A DNA stretch of 12,746 bases from Trichomonas tenax (lineage: Eukaryota; Parabasalia; Trichomonadida; Trichomonadidae): positions 1 to 12,746 of the forward strand of contig JALKBU010001317.1 of assembly GCA_023091735.1 (NCBI GenBank), read 5' to 3'. Below the pieces are notes generated by a model. It was given only the letters and a program-made list of their open reading frames with translations, was not told the DNA's origin and ran no database searches. Of the stretch, positions 7,110 to 12,746 are shown in pieces (positions within the stretch are counted from its first letter, which is position 1; every line of letters begins with the position of its first letter). Position numbers and translations under genes: made by a program.

Positions 7110-10100
7110 CTCAAGAATGTTATTCTTGATAAACTCACAAACTTCGCCGAGGGTAGCATAATGCTCTCTTTTTGGCAATAATGGTGGAAGACTCTTCGGG
7201 TCCGCGATCTTGACGCCCTTTCTTGGTGAAATGAGAGGTGCAACAATTGCAGAGATATCCGGGAACTCCTTCTCATCCTGTACAAGTGTGCGAATGATCT
7301 TCGCGTTGTCGCAAGAAAGAGCCTTGTAGTTCTCCTCTGTAGCACCGATCAACATGTGTGCAATAGTAATGCTGAGGCTGGCGGCGTTCAAGATGTGCTT
7401 GTTGTCAGTCCAGTCGTTTGTAATGATGCGGAGCATTGAAAGTGCATTAGCTGGGACATCTGGAAGCATTGTTGTTGCAGCCCATGCCTGCAAGTAGGAC
7501 ATGATGTATGAAACCTGTGGTCCTGTCCAGTACTTCTTCAAGCACTCTGTGAGCTCGTTGTAGTTCTGCGGTGGATCGATGCCGAGGAGTGGCTGAGAGA
7601 TCATAAGTGATAATCCCTTAGTCTCGATTCTCCTGATGGAATCGAACAAGAAGAGGATTGCAGACGTGAGAGAGTATTTAGTGTCAGAGATAGCGAGCAA
7701 TCTGCCGACTTCGAGAAGGAATGTCAAAGAAGCGCTGAAGTTCGTAGATATGAACGAGTCTGCACTTGCAAGTGTCTTGAAAACGCCTTCGACAACAGCA
7801 GCTTCACCCCCGTGCTCCTTGATGACCCAGTCGAGTGTGGTTGTGATTGTGGATGCTTCGCCAGACAACTGAACTGTCTCGACGAAGCCTGGTAAGTGCT
7901 TTGTGATGAGCTTAAGGAACTGTGTATCTTCTGTTGTTATAACGACGAAGATGATAACATCGACGAAACCACCGATGTGCTCGGCACGGGCATTCTGTCT
8001 AACGACACCTGTGAGAATAGGAAGCATGAGACCGACTGTTGCCAAGTCTCCTGCCTGAGCACTGTTCATGAAGTTGTTGAGGAAAGCAGATGAGTGTCTT
8101 GGCTGGAAGAAGTTGGAGAACAATGTCCAGAAATCTGCGGAATACTTGGTGAGGGATGTCGCCTTGTCTGCACAGACATCGAGGAAGAGTTCGGCTGTGA
8201 GGAGTGAGAATTTCTTGAGTGTGGCGACCAGAAGCTGCATCTGTGGAACAGTGAACTCTGTTGTGTATCTGAATGGAAGAACGACTGCGTTTGCGACGCA
8301 CTCTGACGGCTTCATGACGAAGAGCGGAAGATCGCTTGATGGAACAGCTGCATGAGAAACGGAAATGAGAAGGGGAGGAATCATATGTGATTCGTAAAGT
8401 GGGTTGAATCTAAGGAAGATGGCCCATGCAAGGATGTACTGAATCTTGTCCATCCAGCAAACGTTGAAGCGCTGAACATCTGTCTCAAGTGTGAAAATAT
8501 ATGACATACAAGCAGATGCAGCGAGTTCTGTTGGTGACGGTGTGAAGTTGTCGAATGTCATCTTTGGATCCTGAATGATACGGAGACGGGATGTCAAGAA
8601 CTGTGCTGTCGTCTTCGAAGCTTGAAGAAATGCACGCTGGAATGCGATACAAATAGCGCAAAGCTGCTTTGCATCGTTGACTGTGACAAACTTGCTCAGC
8701 AACATCTCGAAGATCTCCTGTAACTTGACTGGTGGGTTCTTGAATATTGAATCCCACAAAACAAGAAGAGGCTTGATTGGTGTCAAGTCCGTGAAATCTG
8801 TGATAGTAGTGAACTTCAAGAGCTTCTCTATCTGCTCGAGATTTGTAATATTTTTGAACCTATTTGCGATTAACTGGAAGTGTGGAAGGATAGATCCCTT
8901 TGTGCTTGTGCTGCCGACGACTTCTGGTAAGAGTGTGAAGACAAAGTCTCTTGAATCATTGTCGAGGTGCTTGTTGAAGTGTGCAACGATCTGATCTTCG
9001 AAATTGGCCTCGAGATAAGCCATAGGACTGAACTTTCCTTCTGCTGTGTTGTTTGCAATTTCAGCAGCAATAGCTCTGCAAACGATGTTTGGTCTCGAGC
9101 AAAGGCCGAGAGCGAGAACAGCGAGATAAAGTGGGTTGATGTTTGATGAAGCGATGGCTGCAGCGACGTGTGCTGTTGTGTAGATAGATGTTCTGAAGCA
9201 AGACTTGATGATGACAGCCATTCCTTCCTGGTTCATCATAATGATTGTCTGCAACAACTCGTGGCACTTCAACTGGAGCAAAGCTGAACCCTTTGTCTTC
9301 AAAGCAATGAATGTTGTCCAGTCGATCAAGTCTTCGATGACAATATCTGAGAGTCTCCATGTTGATACGTAAGAGTGAACGAGTTCAAGCATTGCAAAGA
9401 CGTGAGAAATATCTGGAAGTGTGATGGAGTCTGGATTGAGTCTTGCAATGATCTTGTTGATGTGATCGAAGTGATCCTGGAATTCTGGAAGGTCCTCGAA
9501 ATAAGCTGAAGCAGCTCTGACTAATGAAGCGCAATACTCAGCTGCAGCAGCATCGGCCTGTTGTTCGTCTTCGTTCCTTGGAACTGGAGATGAGATGAAC
9601 ATCTTGAGGAACTGGATGAATAATCCTGTCAATTCCTTGTTCTCGTAGACAGCCTTCGCGAAGTGTCTGTTGCAGGACATAGCGTATGGGAACTTAAGCT
9701 TCGTTCTCACATCGAGGTCATCAATCTTCATGAGAGACTCTATGAACATGTACCAGACATTGTATGGAAGCATCGTTGTGATATTGATGAGCTCCTGTCT
9801 ATGTAATGATGACAAAACGCGAACCATCTTGGAGACACCGGACTGCTGCAAGTTCTCGTTGTTGACGAAGTATTCTGTCCTTGTCAAGATGTACAAGAAC
9901 TTCGCCAAACGGACTCTGAACTCAGGAACATGATTATCGGAGTTATTGAACATGATGACAAAAGAAATGAAGCGCTGCTCGATGCCTTCTTGGATGAGGA
10001 TCTTGTTGAGAGAGCTCAAATCTATCTTTGTGATGTTTGGAATCAACAAAGACAATGTCTTAGCATTTGGAGCGATGCTTGTTGCTGCTTCAGATCTCAT

Positions 10101-11909
10101 CATCTCCCAGATATCCTGAACTGTGTCTGTAATGTTCGATACTGGGAAGAATGAGAACATGATTAACTTCGTTTCTGTTGCCTTGAGAACGCGGAGCCAT
10201 GATTCGTGATCGATGACATTGTCGCCTCTCTTGGCGTAGATGAGCAATGATCTGAAGAATGACTGATAGATATTGAACGCACTGTTGATCTGTTGTGATG
10301 AAATATCCATTTCTGTTCTCTTGAGGAACTGAATCGCGAATGTTGTGATCAAGTTGATTGGCATTGTGCCGACTGGATAGTTCTCCATGATATCAGTGAA
10401 GAATGTAGAAGCGTGCGTAAGGACGCTGATATCATTGGACTTGATGAAGCGAGACATGAGTGTTGTAATTGGGCCGTGCATGCTGATTTCGTTCTGCCAG
10501 AGAATGGAAAGCAATGGAGCGAATAACATAAGCATGCTTGGCTGAATCTCTGTCTGGTTGATCATATCTTGAACGACAGGCGTGATCATTGATGTCAAGC
10601 CGCCCATGTTCTCCTTCGTGATGCACGTGATGATCTGAATTGTGTTGACAATCTTCGGATACATTGGATGTGATACACCAGCCTGGATGATCGGTGTTGC
10701 GAACTCCTTGAACTGCTCTGGTGCGCAGAAATGGATCTTTGAAGCAATTTGCATCCAGTAGTCTGTGTCGCCAGCGTAGTTTGATGTGAAATTTCCGGAC
10801 TTATCGAACCAACTCTTGAGGAAGTATTTGACGACTTCTGAAGCCATCTGTGTCCTTCCAACAAGCGCGTCAAGATAGAGGCCGATGAGTCTGTAGTAAG
10901 CCATGTTTCCAAGCTTCGAATAATTCTTGTTGAGAGCGTGCGCATACTTATTTGCGAGTGGAGCAATTTCTGCTTCAGAAGCGATCTTCGTAAGTTGGAA
11001 TAAAAGCGAGAGCCACTCCTCCGATGGTGAATCGAGTGCGTATTTGGCCAAGTTGACGTAAAATAGAGAGACATACGAAGATAAGAATTCCTTGTCTTGA
11101 GAATTCTCATATATGTAGTAGTATGTCTTCGTAGTGATAGATGCGACCGGCTGAAGTGACCACTTACCCTTCAACTGTCCAAGAGTTTGAACCATGTTGA
11201 TTAAAATATCCTTTGACGCATCTCTGAAGTAGTCGACGCCAGTGATGAGAAGGTTAAGTGAGTTTTGAAGCTTCGGTTCCGGTTTCAACTGCGAAAGCTG
11301 AGAAATCATATCCCAAATTTGTGCAGAAATCGCTGAGTTTACTGTCATTAGGTTGATGATAATACCTTCTGTACCATTTCCTCTCTTTCTCTTGAGCAAA
11401 ACATTCAAGAGAAGCTCGAAAATCGACTGATCAAGCGTTGCTAACTGATCGTTTGGAATCTGTTTGATGAAACTGCCGAGAAAATCAAGGAGACTGATAA
11501 TATAGTTGTATCCTTGTTTTGGAATGTGTAATCCAGATCTTGTGTTTGTTCTTTCTCTACGAATTTCTTTTCCGGGTTTTAATGTGCGTACACCGAAAAT
11601 TATAATATGCTTAATAGCGATTGCGACCGAACTAGTGATGAAATTGCGTGTTTCGTTATCTGCGAGATCTTTAATGTGTAATTCTAAAACTGTTTGATGT
11701 AAGCGAATATCTTCTTGCTTCAGTTCGTCGAATTTTTCTGGAATTTGTTTAAAGTAGAGCGCGAACTTCGAATTTTGCATATATCCGGCTGATGAATAGA
11801 CGTTATCCACAGCCTGCTTGCGCTTCAGGCCGAGGTCTTTCAGGAATCCAAAAAGAGAAACGGCCGCCCACTGCCTAACTAAAATTTCAATTTTTTCTTG
11901 GATATTCAT
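7107..11909 (-). CDS. Giant alpha-helical repeat (HEAT/ARM-like) protein, family unrecognised
   Basis: A 1600-residue, uninterrupted protein made almost entirely of amphipathic helices of 15-20 residues rich in Leu, Ile, Phe and Ala with short polar turns. This is the look of a HEAT/ARM-type solenoid. I see no catalytic motif, zinc finger, signal peptide or convincing membrane segment, and no domain I can name. Notable segments are a basic stretch at about 108-135 (RTLKPGKEIRRERTNTRSG), KRKRG at 173-177, a polar insert near 775-790 (RNEDEQQADAAAAEY), and a proline/basic linker near 1555-1585 before the last helix. Candidates to test are Furry/Tao3/Mor2-type proteins, the helical part of tuberin or RalGAP proteins (no GAP domain is seen), and transport receptors. 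The start is well supported: an initiator TCATAT lies 9 nt before the ATG. Codons 45-207 or so favour A/T endings, whereas the rest strongly favours C/G endings (TTC, AAG, ATC, GAC). It probably acts as a large interaction scaffold; function unknown. Confidence 0.85.
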   Translation of the reverse strand: MNIQEKIEILVRQWAAVSLFGFLKDLGLKRKQAVDNVYSSAGYMQNSKFALYFKQIPEKFDELKQEDIRLHQTVLELHIKDLADNETRNFITSSVAIAIKHIIIFGVRTLKPGKEIRRERTNTRSGLHIPKQGYNYIISLLDFLGSFIKQIPNDQLATLDQSIFELLLNVLLKRKRGNGTEGIIINLMTVNSAISAQIWDMISQLSQLKPEPKLQNSLNLLITGVDYFRDASKDILINMVQTLGQLKGKWSLQPVASITTKTYYYIYENSQDKEFLSSYVSLFYVNLAKYALDSPSEEWLSLLFQLTKIASEAEIAPLANKYAHALNKNYSKLGNMAYYRLIGLYLDALVGRTQMASEVVKYFLKSWFDKSGNFTSNYAGDTDYWMQIASKIHFCAPEQFKEFATPIIQAGVSHPMYPKIVNTIQIITCITKENMGGLTSMITPVVQDMINQTEIQPSMLMLFAPLLSILWQNEISMHGPITTLMSRFIKSNDISVLTHASTFFTDIMENYPVGTMPINLITTFAIQFLKRTEMDISSQQINSAFNIYQSFFRSLLIYAKRGDNVIDHESWLRVLKATETKLIMFSFFPVSNITDTVQDIWEMMRSEAATSIAPNAKTLSLLIPNITKIDLSSLNKILIQEGIEQRFISFVIMFNNSDNHVPEFRVRLAKFLYILTRTEYFVNNENLQQSGVSKMVRVLSSLHRQELINITTMLPYNVWYMFIESLMKIDDLDVRTKLKFPYAMSCNRHFAKAVYENKELTGLFIQFLKMFISSPVPRNEDEQQADAAAAEYCASLVRAASAYFEDLPEFQDHFDHINKIIARLNPDSITLPDISHVFAMLELVHSYVSTWRLSDIVIEDLIDWTTFIALKTKGSALLQLKCHELLQTIIMMNQEGMAVIIKSCFRTSIYTTAHVAAAIASSNINPLYLAVLALGLCSRPNIVCRAIAAEIANNTAEGKFSPMAYLEANFEDQIVAHFNKHLDNDSRDFVFTLLPEVVGSTSTKGSILPHFQLIANRFKNITNLEQIEKLLKFTTITDFTDLTPIKPLLVLWDSIFKNPPVKLQEIFEMLLSKFVTVNDAKQLCAICIAFQRAFLQASKTTAQFLTSRLRIIQDPKMTFDNFTPSPTELAASACMSYIFTLETDVQRFNVCWMDKIQYILAWAIFLRFNPLYESHMIPPLLISVSHAAVPSSDLPLFVMKPSECVANAVVLPFRYTTEFTVPQMQLLVATLKKFSLLTAELFLDVCADKATSLTKYSADFWTLFSNFFQPRHSSAFLNNFMNSAQAGDLATVGLMLPILTGVVRQNARAEHIGGFVDVIIFVVITTEDTQFLKLITKHLPGFVETVQLSGEASTITTTLDWVIKEHGGEAAVVEGVFKTLASADSFISTNFSASLTFLLEVGRLLAISDTKYSLTSAILFLFDSIRRIETKGLSLMISQPLLGIDPPQNYNELTECLKKYWTGPQVSYIMSYLQAWAATTMLPDVPANALSMLRIITNDWTDNKHILNAASLSITIAHMLIGATEENYKALSCDNAKIIRTLVQDEKEFPDISAIVAPLISPRKGVKIADPKSLPPLLPKREHYATLGEVCEFIKNNILE

Positions 11910-11914
11910 AAAAA

Positions 11915-11920
11915 ATATGA
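11915..11920 (-). promoter_or_regulatory. Initiator-like element of the large gene
   Basis: On the minus strand this reads TCATAT, a good match to the trichomonad initiator TCA(C/T)(A/T). Its A at 11918 would give a 9-nt 5' UTR, within the short range usual for trichomonads. This is the strongest promoter call in the window and also supports the ATG at 11909. Confidence 0.65.
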
Positions 11921-12188
11921 AAAAGTAAATAATTTATTTTTTATATAAAGTTATGTTATTTTCACGATATTTATTGACATCTGGAATCTCTGATGTTCAC
12001 AAAGCCCAGATTTATTTAGTTTTTGGATTTATTCTGTCCATTTCACAATCTTTTTTTTTGAAAATTGCGTATTTTTATGTGACAGTCACTGATTCATTGG
12101 TCCCTTCGACATGGAATATCTAATCTTAAAGTTACTAGGCTCAATCACAAAATCAAAATTGGATTTCTTGCGTATTATTCTTATTTTA

Positions 12189-12274
12189 GGATATTAGTAG
12201 TATACAGAGTGTGATTTTTCATGGTAATCCAAAAATTTGTCTAACCATGAAAAAATCACACTCTGAGAATATCC
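12189..12274. repeat. Long imperfect hairpin
   Basis: The inner arms are 12205-12225 (starting CAGAGTGTGA) and 12244-12265 (ending TCACACTCTG). They pair along their whole length apart from a single extra base in the A/T run, around an 18-base loop. An outer stem, GGATATT (12189-12195) with AATATCC (12268-12274), continues the symmetry beyond an unequal internal loop. The arms are not simple AT repeats, so the symmetry is unlikely to be chance. It may be a miniature inverted-repeat element, a structured non-coding RNA, or a DNA cruciform or binding site. I see no obvious target-site duplication. Confidence 0.75.
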
Positions 12275-12515
12275 ATAATTATAATTTTCCCAATATATAA
12301 AATAAACAATTTTCCTATAATTTATATCGAAATCCTAAATTTATATAATTTGTTATTAAAATGTGTTGTTTAAGTAATAATAAAAATTCTTATTGTTATG
12401 ATTTATTAATAGTTTATCTAAATTGTTAAAAATAAAAAATAATTTTTATATATTATGAAAAAAATAATATTTTTCTATAATAAATAATTATGACAACAAT
12501 CCAAAATCTTTATTG

Positions 12516-12542
12516 TACCCAATTTCACAATACTTTAGCCAC
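12516..12542 (-). repeat. 27-bp dispersed repeat, copy 2 (inverted)
   Basis: Reverse complement of the segment at 358-384 with one difference. On the plus strand it ends ACTTTAGCCAC, and the CTTTAG it contains pairs with CTAAAG at 12547-12552 to form a short local hairpin not present at copy 1. The two copies are in opposite orientation about 12.1 kb apart, near the two window ends. Confidence 0.8.
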
Positions 12543-12587
12543 AGGTCTAAAGCAGGAGGTGTCAGGAATTTTGATTAAAGTTTGGTT

Positions 12588-12619
12588 GTTCGAAACAGCG
12601 TTGGTGCGTTTTTTTTTTT
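12588..12619 (+). other. B-box-like sequence followed by T11 run
   Basis: GTTCGAAAC at 12588-12596 fits the RNA polymerase III B-box core GTTCRANNC. It can form a T-arm-like stem: GGTTG pairs with CAGCG at four of five positions. Twelve bases later there is a run of eleven T (12609-12619), which would serve as a polymerase III terminator. No matching acceptor stem or proper A box is found upstream, so this is not a tRNA; a small polymerase III RNA or a tRNA-derived relic is possible. Confidence 0.25.
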
Positions 12620-12657
12620 CTTTTTGAGTCACCTTTCTGTCAACAAAATTTTTAGTG

Positions 12658-12680
12658 TCACCATTGAATAAAAATGGTGA
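12658..12680. repeat. 8-bp inverted repeat TCACCATT/AATGGTGA
   Basis: Perfect 8-bp arms at 12658-12665 and 12673-12680 flank a 7-base loop. A further GTCACC lies at 12628-12633. This could be a protein-binding site or a weak hairpin; there is no gene nearby within the window. Confidence 0.4.
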
Positions 12681-12746
12681 ATGTTGAATTATTGTGTAGT
12701 GGTTTAGTTAATGCTAAAGGTTATATGTGCCATTGTTTCGACTCCT

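Larger units (their letters stand above)
11921..12746. other. Non-coding right-end region
   Basis: No gene is supported on either strand. The portion near the large gene is its promoter and includes the short palindrome GTGACAGTCAC at 12079-12089. Further right come the long hairpin at 12189-12274, an almost pure AT stretch at about 12275-12500, the second 27-bp repeat copy, a T11 run at 12609-12619 and a small inverted repeat at 12658-12680. The last 50 bases contain pieces resembling tRNA promoter boxes, but they do not fold as a tRNA before the window ends. Confidence 0.55.

Noticed and set aside
10595..11110. 171-codon minus-strand frame inside the large gene
   Set aside because: It is in another frame of a continuous, codon-biased 1600-codon gene; its Ser/Arg-rich product is typical of a shadow frame.
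617..11909. Introns in the four genes
   Set aside because: All four frames are continuous through complete domains, and I saw no trichomonad-type branch/3' splice sequence (ACTAACACACAG) in the window.
358..12542. 12-kb transposon bounded by the inverted 27-bp repeats
   Set aside because: The interior holds ordinary host-type genes with no transposase, integrase or polymerase, and no target-site duplication is apparent.
12691..12746. Possible tRNA truncated by the window end (A-box-like TAGTGGTTTAG, B-box-like GTTTCGACTCC)
   Set aside because: The anticodon stem does not pair, the A-to-B spacing is short, and position 53 is not the expected G. Without the bases beyond the window it cannot be supported.

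Overview
The window looks like a piece of a trichomonad (Parabasalia) nuclear genome, for example Tritrichomonas or Trichomonas. This is inferred from several things together. Genes are long and intronless, and the spacers between them are very AT-rich. Two of the four genes have an initiator-like TCA(C/T)A motif only 9 to 24 nt before the ATG. Two of the four have a UAAA overlapping the stop codon. The gene content also fits: an AMPK/CAMK-like kinase with a UBA-like tail, a ribonuclease-inhibitor-type LRR protein with a coiled coil, a USP deubiquitinase, and a giant helical-repeat protein. No rRNA, complete tRNA, CRISPR array, viral gene or transposase gene was found, and the species cannot be fixed from the sequence alone.

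Layout: 1-616 is non-coding and holds one copy of a 27-bp dispersed repeat. A CAMK/AMPK-like kinase is on the minus strand (617-1783). An 862-bp AT-rich divergent spacer separates it from an LRR/coiled-coil protein on the plus strand (2672-4921). A 117-bp convergent spacer with two small palindromes separates that gene from a USP-family ubiquitin protease on the minus strand (5039-6373). The roughly 730-bp region upstream of the protease is crowded with short repeats: a CTCCCTTC direct repeat, a nested GC palindrome, a TGTCA cluster and an AT hairpin. A 1600-residue helical-repeat protein of unrecognised family occupies 7107-11909 on the minus strand. The last 840 bases are non-coding and hold a long imperfect hairpin, the second, inverted copy of the 27-bp repeat, and weak RNA polymerase III-like signals.

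The four genes show no sign of forming one pathway. Each appears to be separately transcribed, as is usual in trichomonads, and their grouping looks like ordinary gene order. The kinase and USP are regulatory enzymes, and the LRR and helical-repeat proteins look like protein-interaction scaffolds. I see no convincing new multi-gene system. The most unusual signals are non-coding: the inverted 27-bp pair, the hairpin at 12189-12274, and the repeat-rich region upstream of the protease.
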